Part shown: piece by piece, positions 1 through 8,473 of the stretch | Numbering within the stretch: position 1 is the stretch's first letter | How the letters are laid out: the number at the start of each line of letters is the position of its first letter | Program-made: the position numbers and the translations under genes | From: Anaerolineales bacterium UBA6055 | GTDB lineage: Bacteria; Chloroflexota; Anaerolineae; Aggregatilineales; Phototrophicaceae | Assembly (NCBI GenBank): GCA_002428985.1 | Contig: DIYL01000062.1 | Location: forward strand, 1-64,000 | Length of the DNA stretch: 64,000 bases | Direction of reading: 5' to 3' | The notes under the pieces: model-generated | What the model saw: only the letters and a program-made list of their open reading frames with translations | The model's database searches: none | What the model was told of the DNA's origin: nothing

Positions 1-132
1 ACACGCACCTTCCGACTGGTGGCATTTGCACCTGCTGGTACGGTTCGACGCTTTGCGTTTGTGCTCGATCCAACGGTGACGGATTCCAGTGAGCAGATTA
101 CGTGGCAAAACCAGCAAAATCCTTATTGTTAG
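1..132 (+). CDS. 3' end of an unrecognised protein (partial)
   Basis: Frame 1 is open from the window edge to a TAG at 130-132 and encodes the last 43 residues of a protein ending in NPYC. The tail (AFAPAGTVRRFAFVLDPTV and so on) has a beta-strand-like pattern and no motif I recognise. It precedes a TIR gene and a transfer-type membrane gene, so it may belong to the same mobile region, but that is inference from position only. The start lies outside the window. Confidence 0.5.
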   Translation, partial: TRTFRLVAFAPAGTVRRFAFVLDPTVTDSSEQITWQNQQNPYC

Positions 133-219
133 GCAAATCTGTCTGTATTTTGGTTGCAGAACAGGGTTACAGTTGGCATACTAAATTAGACTGTTAACCC
201 TTACTGAACAGAGTCATTG

Positions 220-2349
220 ATGAATGCTGTAAACAATCCTAATAAATCCTTGTTCTTGAGCTATTCTCGTCGTCAGACAGACTGGTGTGATGAATTATAT
301 CATGCCATTGATACATTTACCCATTACCAACGCTGGCGTGACAATAAAATTCCTGAAAGTGCTGACTGGTGGGATAGCATTTGTCTAAACATCGAAGGGT
401 GTTTTGCCTTTGTTGCGTTAATCTCACAGGATTATTTGGATTCTGTGTATTGCATGGGCGAACTTGATTATGCGCTTACGCTAAATAAACCTGTGATTGC
501 ACTGATGCTGGAGGATGTTGAATATCCATCATCGCTTAACGAGCAACGGTTACAGTTTGCGCGAGTGCAGAGTTTAGACATGTCTCGTGTCATCAACAAA
601 GTTTTAAATGCTTGCAATCAGATTCTACTGAGTTATACAGAGGGTAAGTTCTCTACTGATATCCATCCTCGACAGAGTCTAAGACCAGAAGTACCTAAAC
701 CCAAATCCTCAACCCATCTACCTGAGGAAGATATAATTCTGGCTAAACAAGTTAAAGAAATTGATACACATGGCGGACAACTACCAACTCGCGAACTGAT
801 GCTAAGGTATAATGAAAAGAGAGATCGTAATGTACAGCTTGCACGTAGACTTTTTGAAAGTCTCAAGCAACGATCAGATATCCCTAGTTTCTTTAATTTT
901 GACAGAGAAGAACAGAAACTGATTCAGTCAGAAAACAAATGGGTAGAGTATGAAAGACAACACGCAGAACTCAAGCGTGCACGTACAGAGTATGATGATT
1001 TGCTATTCTATACAGATTCGCTTTCTAACGAAGAGGGTCTCGAACTCGTACAAAACTTCCTGATTAACTACCCGACATTTGGTGACCCACAAGGTTTATT
1101 AGAGAAATTTCTGCCCGATCACTTATTTGATTATGATTGGCTATATTCTCGAGTCAGTGACGCAAATGTAAGAACTTTGATTGCAGATCTAGAGGCTCAT
1201 TTGTCAGTATTTCCATCTTCAACCTTGACAGGCAGATTAAATCTTATGTCTTTGATTAAGTCTGCACTCGATAAGTCCTCAAGTGTCATCGACAGTGATC
1301 CTAATCAATTATCATCACAATTGATCGCGCGACTCATTAGACATAAAGGCACAGACCCGTTAGTAGACGACTTCCTAATCAAAATCCGAGATCTCCCAAA
1401 ATCAGAATTAATTGTTACTGTACCGAGTGCAAACCAATTTCGTAATTCTGCAATTAAGACAGTATCGTTACAAGGAAATTATGCTCTCAGCGCGTCTGGT
1501 TTTCCAACCGGAATTGGACAAACGAGAGACTTTAATCTCAAGGTGTGGGACTGGAGAATAGGAAAAGAACTGCATCATTTGCAAGGTCACAAGAACTTTG
1601 TAAATCATGTATCGTTACAGGGGGATTATGCTGTTAGTTCATCAGATGACAATACACTCAAGGTGTGGGACTGGAAATCAGGGAAAAATCTACGGACATT
1701 GTCTGGACATATGAACCCAGTAAATCATGTATCGTTACAGGGGGATTATGCTGTTAGTGCATCAGATGACAATACACTCAAGGTGTGGGACTGGAAATCA
1801 GGGAAAAATCTACGGACATTGTCTGGACATATGAACCCAGTAAATCATGTATCGTTACAGGGGGATTATGCTGTTAGTGGAAGTGGTCAAAGAGCTATCT
1901 TCACAGATGATGAGGCTGATTATACAGTGAGAGTCTGGAATTGGAAAACAGGGAATTTGATCCATACAATGAAAGGACATCTTAGTGCGATAATTCAAGT
2001 AGCAATTAAACAATCGTTTGTTCTCAGTGCAGGGAATGGCGAAGGTAAATTTAGAGTGTGGAATTGGGAAACAGGAGAATTGTTAGAAGTCTTCAAATGG
2101 AATATAGATAATAAACTCGCTATTGCTTCTAAATACAATGGTCTCGCACTCGACAATGAGTCTAACTATAATTCGCACCTGCTCTTCCATCTTGATAAAG
2201 AAGCTATTGTCTTACAGAATCACGTTTCGGGAAACGTCTTGGCTCGATTCACAACTGTTGCACATATAAGAGCCTTCAGTGTGAGTGAAGAACGTCTTGT
2301 AATTGGAGATAGTTATGGTGGGATACATTTTTTGCAAATTAAAGAGTAG
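220..2349 (+). CDS. TIR domain protein with helical middle and C-terminal WD40 propeller
   Basis: This is a soluble 709-residue protein. The TIR domain spans about residues 8-130: it has the opening strand LFLSYSRR, the W-W pair near 50, and the helix CMGEL whose Glu81 sits where catalytic NADase TIRs keep their glutamate. A charged helical region (about 170-400) follows, then WD40 repeats (about 410-640) with the KVWDW/GH signature. No membrane segment is visible. TIR domains of this kind usually cleave NAD+ or make cyclic ADPR-type signals, and the propeller would be a sensor or scaffold (inference). I use ATG at 220; a TTG lies directly before it at 217. Two propeller repeats are almost identical in DNA. 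The helical middle resembles that of the TIR-FGE protein at 25954. Confidence 0.85.
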   Translation: MNAVNNPNKSLFLSYSRRQTDWCDELYHAIDTFTHYQRWRDNKIPESADWWDSICLNIEGCFAFVALISQDYLDSVYCMGELDYALTLNKPVIALMLEDVEYPSSLNEQRLQFARVQSLDMSRVINKVLNACNQILLSYTEGKFSTDIHPRQSLRPEVPKPKSSTHLPEEDIILAKQVKEIDTHGGQLPTRELMLRYNEKRDRNVQLARRLFESLKQRSDIPSFFNFDREEQKLIQSENKWVEYERQHAELKRARTEYDDLLFYTDSLSNEEGLELVQNFLINYPTFGDPQGLLEKFLPDHLFDYDWLYSRVSDANVRTLIADLEAHLSVFPSSTLTGRLNLMSLIKSALDKSSSVIDSDPNQLSSQLIARLIRHKGTDPLVDDFLIKIRDLPKSELIVTVPSANQFRNSAIKTVSLQGNYALSASGFPTGIGQTRDFNLKVWDWRIGKELHHLQGHKNFVNHVSLQGDYAVSSSDDNTLKVWDWKSGKNLRTLSGHMNPVNHVSLQGDYAVSASDDNTLKVWDWKSGKNLRTLSGHMNPVNHVSLQGDYAVSGSGQRAIFTDDEADYTVRVWNWKTGNLIHTMKGHLSAIIQVAIKQSFVLSAGNGEGKFRVWNWETGELLEVFKWNIDNKLAIASKYNGLALDNESNYNSHLLFHLDKEAIVLQNHVSGNVLARFTTVAHIRAFSVSEERLVIGDSYGGIHFLQIKE
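1601..1840 (+). repeat. 120-bp tandem repeat encoding two WD40 blades
   Basis: Positions 1601-1720 and 1721-1840 are two 120-bp units that differ by one base (1639 T versus 1759 G). A third copy begins at 1841 and matches for 39 nt before diverging at 1880. Each unit encodes one 40-residue WD40 repeat. The near identity shows a recent in-frame duplication. Confidence 0.95.
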
Positions 2350-2438
2350 TAAAAGATATAGTACTGTAAAATTTCATCCCCCATCATAATCAATAGCATA
2401 TCCTATCTTCGAGACAATTATGTTTTGGAGAGCAACAC

Positions 2439-3520
2439 TTGGATATTCTCGGCGGGTTACAGGTTCAGATTGACAGCTTCTGGTACAACATGCTCTTGAG
2501 CGTTGCAGGCTTGCAATGGAGCTTGCAACGTGGGTTCATCATGATGGGTTACACAGTCGAACTCATCAATCAGTGGTTGGTTAACGAGGCATTTGCACCC
2601 CTCATTCAACAAACCAATAGCAGCTTGAGCACAGCGGTCAGTCTGGTGTTTGTCATCGCTCTGCTGATTCTCGGCTTAACCTATCTACTGGAGGTGTTCA
2701 TTCGGCTGGATGTAGTCAACTTCCGTAGCGCGGCGATGTGGTATGTGGCGGGTTTGCTGTTCTTCTCGCTCGGTCCGTCGTTGTATCAGGGCATGAACGA
2801 CTTCCGTTCGACGGTGGCTCAGGCATTTTATGTCAGTACGCTCAGTGGTTTGCAGGGTAACATCAACAGCACTTTCGACTCGCTCAATCAGGTGCAAACG
2901 ACCGATTTGGGGATTGCGCCGTTGTGTGATTATTTGGGCGTTTATCTGCCGGGCGCGACAGGTGCAAGTGGCATTGATGGGCTGGATGTGGCATTATTGA
3001 ACGTCTGCAAGAACAGATCAACAATCCTCTGCCGTATACCTTTGGTGATGACCAACAACCGATTAAGGGCGATGGTAAAGCGATCCCGCATCATGTCGAT
3101 GAGAGTGGCACAGTGCATTGGTTTGATCGGGTCGAAAGTCGTACATCCGAACAATCTCCTTATGAGTTGCGCTATTTTCGCGCTTATGAGGGTGAGTCTG
3201 GTGATATACACCATGACTCCTATCCCGTCATGCCACTAGCTGAGGATGATCCTAATCTAGCGTGGCCCCTACATGGTCTGGATATGTATCTCGAAAAGGG
3301 TGATGTGTTCATGGCACAGCAGTTTGCTAAAGATGTGTCAGATGCTTATGAACAGCCATTCCCTCATCCGCTGGAATTGCCCTCGCTCAATCCGGAACCT
3401 GAATACTACTTTGGTTATGGCGTAGGTCCGAACAATATGCCATCTCTGGAAGAAGATGAGAACTCACAGGCTTTTGGGCAGCGGCTTCTGCCAGATATTC
3501 TTCTGTATCATACCACGTAG
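2439..3520 (+). pseudogene. Frameshifted, truncated conjugal-transfer-like membrane protein
   Basis: The frame starting at TTG 2439 (GGAG at 2427-2430, 8-nt spacer) encodes an amphipathic N-terminus and at least two membrane segments (about residues 45-70 and 100-115). This looks like the membrane channel proteins of conjugation systems (VirB6/TrbL-like in style, not proven). Good coding sequence stops in this frame near 2995. It resumes one frame back (IERLQEQINNPLPYTFGDD and so on) and runs to the TAG at 3518-3520. Joining the two frames at about 2994-2998 gives one continuous protein of roughly 360 residues, so a single-base indel or sequencing error is likely. The 3' end overlaps the tail of the convergent recombinase gene by 57 bp, which suggests truncation by insertion. 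Confidence 0.6.
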
Positions 3521-4354
3521 CCTCAATGGGATACGAGACTTCTCCCTGATAATGCGTTGAAAAATATCTTTGCCAAAATGATAGGCGTAGCGTTTCTGGA
3601 TATATCGCCATTTCAACTGTGGAAATGCCCGCATAATCTCAATCTGTGGCGCGTTTTCATCCACAAGTTTCTTGAGGAGCGCTTTATCCTCTGCGGTGAG
3701 CTTGATACTGCGTTGCCCCCATGTAAAGCGGTGTATCGTTTCAGTCCCATCACGCCACTGGACGACGAGATGACGATGCAAACGATCATCCCTGCGAACG
3801 ATGACACGATGCGCGAATGCCTCGAATAAAGAACGCTTTTGTTTGCGTGGTACATCATCCCAGCGCTCAACAATGAGCTGGATAGCGGGTCTTGCTTGCG
3901 ACAGGTCCTCATTCTTATTGCCCCGTGCTTCAAGCATCTCCAGTTCGGCTTCCAGACGTTCAATGTCACGCTGGTTTGCCTCATAGCTGGCTTCAAGATT
4001 CTGAACCAATTCTGGATTTGCTAAGGACTTGAGATTTGCAAGAATCGTTTGTTTATTCCGTTCGGCAGCTTTGATCTCATTTTGGATACGGCGGTGTTCG
4101 CTGAAACCATCTTGTTCATTGCTCTGCAATGCCTGTGACCATGCTTCATCGTCAATGCTGGTTGCCAGTAAACGGTCACGGAGCATCTCACTCACAGGTT
4201 CGTCAATGTACCGATCTACAATTGTAAAGACCGTATTCGCTAACTTGTCCTGCAAGATATAGTTGTAGTTATCATTCTTGTAGTTCCAGATTGTACTGAA
4301 ACGACGTAGATTGTAGTCCTCTAACTGATCTGAAAAGAGGTATCCAGCAAACAA
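3464..4354 (-). CDS. Large serine recombinase, C-terminal part (split by nonsense codon)
   Basis: This 296-codon open stretch lies in the same frame as the recombinase N-terminal part at 4406-5428. It is separated by one TAA (4406-4408) and 17 sense codons, so the two make one gene with a nonsense mutation. It carries the region after the recombinase domain (PLFAGYLF), then a long coiled coil (about residues 80-150) typical of large serine integrases, and a basic C-terminal domain with RVIVRRDDRLHRHLVVQW. The place where relatives carry a Cys4 zinc ribbon has no cysteine here. The listed first codon is TTG without an evident ribosome site, so independent translation is doubtful. Confidence 0.7.
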   Translation of the reverse strand: MFAGYLFSDQLEDYNLRRFSTIWNYKNDNYNYILQDKLANTVFTIVDRYIDEPVSEMLRDRLLATSIDDEAWSQALQSNEQDGFSEHRRIQNEIKAAERNKQTILANLKSLANPELVQNLEASYEANQRDIERLEAELEMLEARGNKNEDLSQARPAIQLIVERWDDVPRKQKRSLFEAFAHRVIVRRDDRLHRHLVVQWRDGTETIHRFTWGQRSIKLTAEDKALLKKLVDENAPQIEIMRAFPQLKWRYIQKRYAYHFGKDIFQRIIREKSRIPLRLRGMIQKNIWQKPLPKSL

Positions 4355-4405
4355 AGGTAGTTCAGAACGATTTTCATTGTGTCTGACATAGCTACGCTGG
4401 GCATA

Positions 4406-5428
4406 TTACTTCTCGTTGGGTTCACCTCTGAGTGTGGTGCTAGACAGTGACTTGAAGGCGCGCATGAAGATGTCTTCGTCCACAATGGGTTCATGGTTAT
4501 ACCATTTAATCAGCACTTTACGTTGTACCCAATGACCGATATAGACTGCGTTGACAAACAAATGCCCGAGTCCTGATTGGGAGGGCATAATCTGTCCCGT
4601 TACTCGGGAGCGATTGCGCATACTCGTGTTCATCCGGAATCCATCTGGCGCGAGCTTCTGGATATCCTCAAGGATAAATGGTCCCTGTCGCTCAATGGTC
4701 TCCCATGTCTGCTTGAAGTTGAAGCCATGGTCGATGTACATCTGGAAGTATTTGCGCACAATATCTGCAATCGGCTCGTAAGGTTGATAACAGCGCCAGT
4801 CAGGATTGGGTGAGCCGTCTGCTAAGGTTCGTCGCATATCCACCATATACCCCAATGCGATAGTTCTGCCTGCCCACTTGCCCTGTTGGATGAGATAATC
4901 CCAGCTTTTCCGTAGTCTGCCCTTGATGTGATACTCAAGGAAGTCGGCAGCACGTTGTGCGTCATCTCTGAACAATTTCAGGTAGTAGGCACCCATCGTA
5001 GGATGGTTAAAATCGTAGACCATGTGGGGTGTCATGACCTGCACGTTGTTGCGTCTGCAGGCATCTAAGAAGATGTTGGTCTGGATCATGGTCAGGTCAC
5101 GGAAGAAACGGTCAACATCCTGCGCGGCTACCAGACCGATTGTGTTGTTCTCAATCAGGTCATAGAGCATCGACATTCCCTGACGTTCTTCGATTGTCTT
5201 GGAGCCGCTGATGCCAGCATCCATATCAATCATGTAGATATTCTCCCGTATCCAGCCGAGCTTCAGCAGGTGTTCGATGAGATCAACCGTCTGAAGGGTA
5301 GTGGATATATTCCCGATCTGGGCTTCCGTTGATTGGCGGTAGTAAACCGCTGCGGGACGATCCACAGGCAGTGGAGCCGCCTTATACGGGTCAACCGACT
5401 CTTTCACAGGTCGTGTATATCGCGCCAT
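4406..5428 (-). CDS. Large serine recombinase, N-terminal catalytic part (split by nonsense codon)
   Basis: Site-specific recombinase of the resolvase/invertase family, which would integrate or excise the surrounding element. The catalytic domain has the motif VYYRQSTEAQ with Ser33 as the nucleophile, the GISGSKTIEERQGM loop and the AAQDVDRFFRD segment; the Recombinase domain follows from about residue 180. ATG at 5426-5428 has AGGAGG 11 nt upstream. The frame ends at TAA 4406-4408 in a normally continuous region, and the missing half follows in the same frame at 3464-4354. Full length would be about 654 residues. CAA to TAA is the simplest explanation. The protein as encoded has lost much of its DNA-binding part and is probably inactive. 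Confidence 0.85.
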   Translation of the reverse strand: MARYTRPVKESVDPYKAAPLPVDRPAAVYYRQSTEAQIGNISTTLQTVDLIEHLLKLGWIRENIYMIDMDAGISGSKTIEERQGMSMLYDLIENNTIGLVAAQDVDRFFRDLTMIQTNIFLDACRRNNVQVMTPHMVYDFNHPTMGAYYLKLFRDDAQRAADFLEYHIKGRLRKSWDYLIQQGKWAGRTIALGYMVDMRRTLADGSPNPDWRCYQPYEPIADIVRKYFQMYIDHGFNFKQTWETIERQGPFILEDIQKLAPDGFRMNTSMRNRSRVTGQIMPSQSGLGHLFVNAVYIGHWVQRKVLIKWYNHEPIVDEDIFMRAFKSLSSTTLRGEPNEK

Positions 5429-5513
5429 GTGATGATTAGCCTCCTAAAAACTGAAAGCGCCCTGCCACTGCGAGTTGATATGCAGCAGCAGAGCGCATGG
5501 TGTACAATACGCT

Positions 5514-5723
5514 TTAGCCCTGCGGTGACTCGTATTCACTCGCGAGGTCAGGCAGGTCGTTGTGTTGACGCACGTCGGCCTGCTGTTCAGACAATTCGGT
5601 TGACGTAGCCTCACTATACTGTGTTTCTTGTAGATGTGCAACGATTTCCAAAACCGAACGGTACACCGACACCATATTGACCTCATCTGGATTAGTTTCT
5701 TCGACTTTAAGCGTTGGTGGCAT
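5514..5723 (-). CDS. Small acidic hypothetical protein
   Basis: About 69 residues, acidic, Gln/Glu-rich, ending ASEYESPQG. ATG at 5723 has GAGG about 9 nt upstream; an in-frame GTG at 5729 is too close to that site. It overlaps the end of the ribbon-helix-helix gene by a few codons, as in a translationally coupled pair. The competing frame over the same DNA (5444-5731) is Cys/Arg-rich and looks non-coding. The function is unknown; a partner protein for the RHH regulator is one possibility. Confidence 0.5.
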   Translation of the reverse strand: MPPTLKVEETNPDEVNMVSVYRSVLEIVAHLQETQYSEATSTELSEQQADVRQHNDLPDLASEYESPQG

Positions 5724-5913
5724 CTGCACATCCCTCAGCCAGTGACTGTTTGTGTTCCTGAACGGCGTGCATCACCAGTTGGCGTACCATGTGCGACATC
5801 GGCATATTCAGTTGACGGGCAACGTCTGCAATCTCGGCTTTCTCCTCACGGCTAATCCGCATCGCGAAGAAGATGTCTCGTTTCGGTTGGGGTTGTAACA
5901 ATGGGGCTGGCAT
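5707..5913 (-). CDS. Ribbon-helix-helix (CopG/Arc-like) DNA-binding protein
   Basis: A 68-residue protein whose middle (MRISREEKAEIADVARQL, then MVRQLVMHAVQEH) matches the strand-helix-helix pattern of ribbon-helix-helix repressors, which bind DNA as dimers through the N-terminal strand. ATG at 5911-5913 has GAGGAG 8 nt upstream. It is encoded just upstream of the recombinase on the same strand, so it could be a relaxosome accessory, excision or copy-control regulator of the element. That role is inference from position. Confidence 0.75.
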   Translation of the reverse strand: MPAPLLQPQPKRDIFFAMRISREEKAEIADVARQLNMPMSHMVRQLVMHAVQEHKQSLAEGCADATNA

Positions 5914-6153
5914 CTAGTTTTCTCCTCGTATCAACAATTAATTCAAGAATACGACACTGGATACCTTCGAGGCTTGGGAGTTTTACAATTTTCAATAAAA
6001 ATTCACGTAAAGAGAAATAGCTTTCTCACTAAATACACAACTTGAATTTGCCCTGAGTGGCCTACACAGAGATGATAAGTGGGCTGTTGTCCTCAAACTC
6101 ATATTACTCAATAGACTTCAATCAGTATGTAAATGAATTGTATCTCCGCAACA
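5914..6153. other. Intergenic region
   Basis: AT-rich 240 bp between the start of the RHH gene and the end of the zinc-ribbon membrane gene, both on the minus strand. It must hold the promoter of the RHH/recombinase group. I see no clear terminator or long repeat. The plus-strand frame that crosses it (6057-6365) is antisense to a better gene and is not accepted. Confidence 0.4.
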
Positions 6154-6348
6154 TTAAGCAGGTAATGAATATATTGCCAAAACCACTGATAATAAAAAGA
6201 GGAATGCGAAACCTAAGCATCCAAGTTGGCGCTCGACTGGCTTCAATTGGAATTGCTCAAAAACAAATTTGTCACACCCATCTCGTGGACAAGCTTTTCC
6301 TCGCTCTCTGCGTGGATAACCACATCGAGGACACTCGTATAAATCCAT
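6154..6348 (-). CDS. Small zinc-ribbon protein with one membrane segment
   Basis: 64 residues. The N-terminus has CPRCGYPRRERGKACPRDGC, a compact two-CxxC-like zinc ribbon, and the C-terminus is one hydrophobic helix (about residues 43-62). ATG at 6346-6348 has AAAGGA about 10 nt upstream. It starts 22 bp after the large membrane protein (6371-8449) on the same strand, so it is the last gene of the leftward arm of the divergent conflict locus. A cytoplasmic zinc ribbon tethered to the membrane could be an adaptor. No family name is assigned. Confidence 0.65.
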   Translation of the reverse strand: MDLYECPRCGYPRRERGKACPRDGCDKFVFEQFQLKPVERQLGCLGFAFLFLLSVVLAIYSLPA

Positions 6349-6370
6349 ACTTATTCATCCTTTAATATTA

Positions 6371-8449
6371 CTATTCATTTTGTAACTGCAACAAAAATTG
6401 GATAGTTGCAGGCGGTTGATTTTCGACTAATATAACTTCTATATCAAATGTTCCTACAGTTGCAATTGAACGGGATTCGTTGACATTAAATCTTATCTCA
6501 TCAAGACTAAGATCCATGCTATTTATTTTTATTTCACTAATACTGGCACAATTCCTACTACATTCGATCTGTACTGTCTGATTTTCTGCAGTAGTGAGAA
6601 ATCTAAATGATGTACTTCCAAATATTCTTAGGAAGTCATCATTTTGTAAATAAAACGGTGTCATTTCACTCATTATGTAGTTATTACTACCACCATTAAG
6701 TTCAAAACCGACTGACATTATATTACGGCAGTCACCTGAAACATAACTATTTGCTGAGTTGAGCCAACCTTCAAATGAAGTACTAAGAGGAAAATGATCA
6801 ATACTGACATCTCTCACATACCACCACAATGGAAACAAATTCTCTCCTTGATTTATGACATTGCGTGATGAAGCTATGATGAATGGTTCTCTAGATTCAA
6901 AAATTGACCCAACTCTGTAAACCTCTGGTGGATTTTCTGTAAACGGAACATTAAATGTTAATACTCTGTCAGAAAGTGGTCTCAGAGTACATGGAGAACT
7001 AAATCTTTGTAAAAACAAAGTTTCTGAATCAATTGTAGGTACTTGGGGAGGTTGCTGGGTAGGTGCAGTCACTGTCTGAACCAATGATAAATTATTCAAG
7101 TATTGGGAATCAGCAGTTGCTCTCAACGAGTTTATTTCATTTATCTGTACAGCTTCAGCTGTTTGAAACTGGGATGCATTTTGCAGAGATTCTTCAGTTG
7201 CTAAGTTATAAAATGCTTGTAGTAGTTGTGCTTGTTGCGTTACCCTAGCAATGTAGATATTTGTAACATTTTCTATTCCATTTATCCTTTGCGAATAGAA
7301 CATTGAAACGGCTACTATTATTGTAAGAATAGTCACTATACCCACTAGCGACCAAACAATCACATCTCTACGTCTTCGCATGAGGATTTGAGACCAAGAT
7401 TTATCAGCGTTTTGTTCGGAGGAATTTGTATTGGTTTGATTGTCTGAAGGATATTTGTCTTTCTCAAATTGATGTAGTTCATTTTGTACTTTATTGTGTA
7501 TTGAATTAAATTCTCTATCAACTAACACCTTTAAATTCTGAAGAAGGTCTCGATCAGATTTTTGTCTGAATGATATAATAGTTTCTACAATATGTGTATA
7601 TTCATAGCTGTTAACCATGTAGGTTATAGTATAATAGTAATATAAACCTAATTCGCTTTTCTGTTTTTCCTGATAGCAATCTTGCTGATATATGATATTG
7701 ATAGGACGTGTGGAATCATAGATACAAAAGTCAACTTCTAGTATATCTGTTATGCTTGTTTCATTTGTGTTTTTGATTAGCGCAAAAGTCCCCAAATAAG
7801 AAGATGGCACTAATGCGATTAGATTTTTGAGGAAAGTAAGTGAATCAACCTTAGTTTGAGCTCGATCATACATAAACAACTTACAGTTTCCATTAGAAAA
7901 AATATTCGTTACAAAAATTCTGAATAATTGCGAGCTTATGACACTATCAAGTTCATATGAAGGTTCACCAAAATCATTTATTTGCCCCAGACTGTTTGTG
8001 ATTTTTTGCTGTATTTCATATCCTGATATATTCAAACCAGGTATCAAATCGTCCTCATGAGTCGCAATAGGGTTTTCACCTGATAACTGCTGAAGAATCC
8101 AAATCACAACATAAATATCAATATTCTCTAAAGCAAAAACTCTAATAGAGCGTGTTGGTCTACCTTTAGTATCTTTCAAAATTGTTAAGTCACAATGTAT
8201 GAGCCAGTAATCATCCGATACATCTGCACGAACTAATGTAGTGAGCTTTGTGGCTGAATTGTACTCTAGAAAACTAATGACCCGCTTGAATAATTTACTA
8301 TCCTGTAAGTTCTCGATAAGATCAGTGTTTCCAGTTGTCCATCCAAATGCCCCCTTAGTAGAACGTGACTCAAGTTGCCACTCATAGCGGTAAGACCCAT
8401 TATGCATTACAACCATAGGTGAAAATATAGCTTGTTTAGTAGTGAGCAT
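6371..8449 (-). CDS. Single-pass membrane protein with cytoplasmic domain, coiled coil and beta-rich outer domain
   Basis: 692 residues. A mixed alpha/beta N-terminal region (1-335) is followed by a polar linker, an RRRR cluster and one membrane helix (about 364-386), then a coiled coil rich in Gln/Ala/Glu (390-460) and a beta-rich C-terminal domain (475-692). The Arg cluster before the helix predicts N-inside, C-outside. The N-terminal HNGSYRYEWQLESRSTKGAF segment is vaguely like GTPase-associated (GAP1-type) modules, which would fit its neighbour, but I am not sure. ATG at 8447-8449 has AAGGA 7 nt upstream. It lies 24 bp after the GTPase-like gene. The layout (cytoplasmic part, TM, coiled coil, outer beta domain) mirrors the first gene of the rightward arm. 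Confidence 0.75.
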   Translation of the reverse strand: MLTTKQAIFSPMVVMHNGSYRYEWQLESRSTKGAFGWTTGNTDLIENLQDSKLFKRVISFLEYNSATKLTTLVRADVSDDYWLIHCDLTILKDTKGRPTRSIRVFALENIDIYVVIWILQQLSGENPIATHEDDLIPGLNISGYEIQQKITNSLGQINDFGEPSYELDSVISSQLFRIFVTNIFSNGNCKLFMYDRAQTKVDSLTFLKNLIALVPSSYLGTFALIKNTNETSITDILEVDFCIYDSTRPINIIYQQDCYQEKQKSELGLYYYYTITYMVNSYEYTHIVETIISFRQKSDRDLLQNLKVLVDREFNSIHNKVQNELHQFEKDKYPSDNQTNTNSSEQNADKSWSQILMRRRRDVIVWSLVGIVTILTIIVAVSMFYSQRINGIENVTNIYIARVTQQAQLLQAFYNLATEESLQNASQFQTAEAVQINEINSLRATADSQYLNNLSLVQTVTAPTQQPPQVPTIDSETLFLQRFSSPCTLRPLSDRVLTFNVPFTENPPEVYRVGSIFESREPFIIASSRNVINQGENLFPLWWYVRDVSIDHFPLSTSFEGWLNSANSYVSGDCRNIMSVGFELNGGSNNYIMSEMTPFYLQNDDFLRIFGSTSFRFLTTAENQTVQIECSRNCASISEIKINSMDLSLDEIRFNVNESRSIATVGTFDIEVILVENQPPATIQFLLQLQNE

Positions 8450-8473
8450 TTATTTATCCTTCTGACAATACAG

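Noticed and set aside
1601..1880. Tandem repeats considered as a CRISPR array
   Set aside because: Units are 120 bp, contiguous, without spacers, and encode WD40 blades in frame.
5444..5731. Longer minus-strand frame over the small acidic gene
   Set aside because: Cys/Arg/Ser-rich low-quality translation, and the other frame has a placed ribosome site and coupling to the RHH gene.
6057..6365. Plus-strand 102-codon ORF
   Set aside because: It is antisense to the zinc-ribbon membrane gene, which has CxxC motifs, a membrane helix, a ribosome site and operon spacing.
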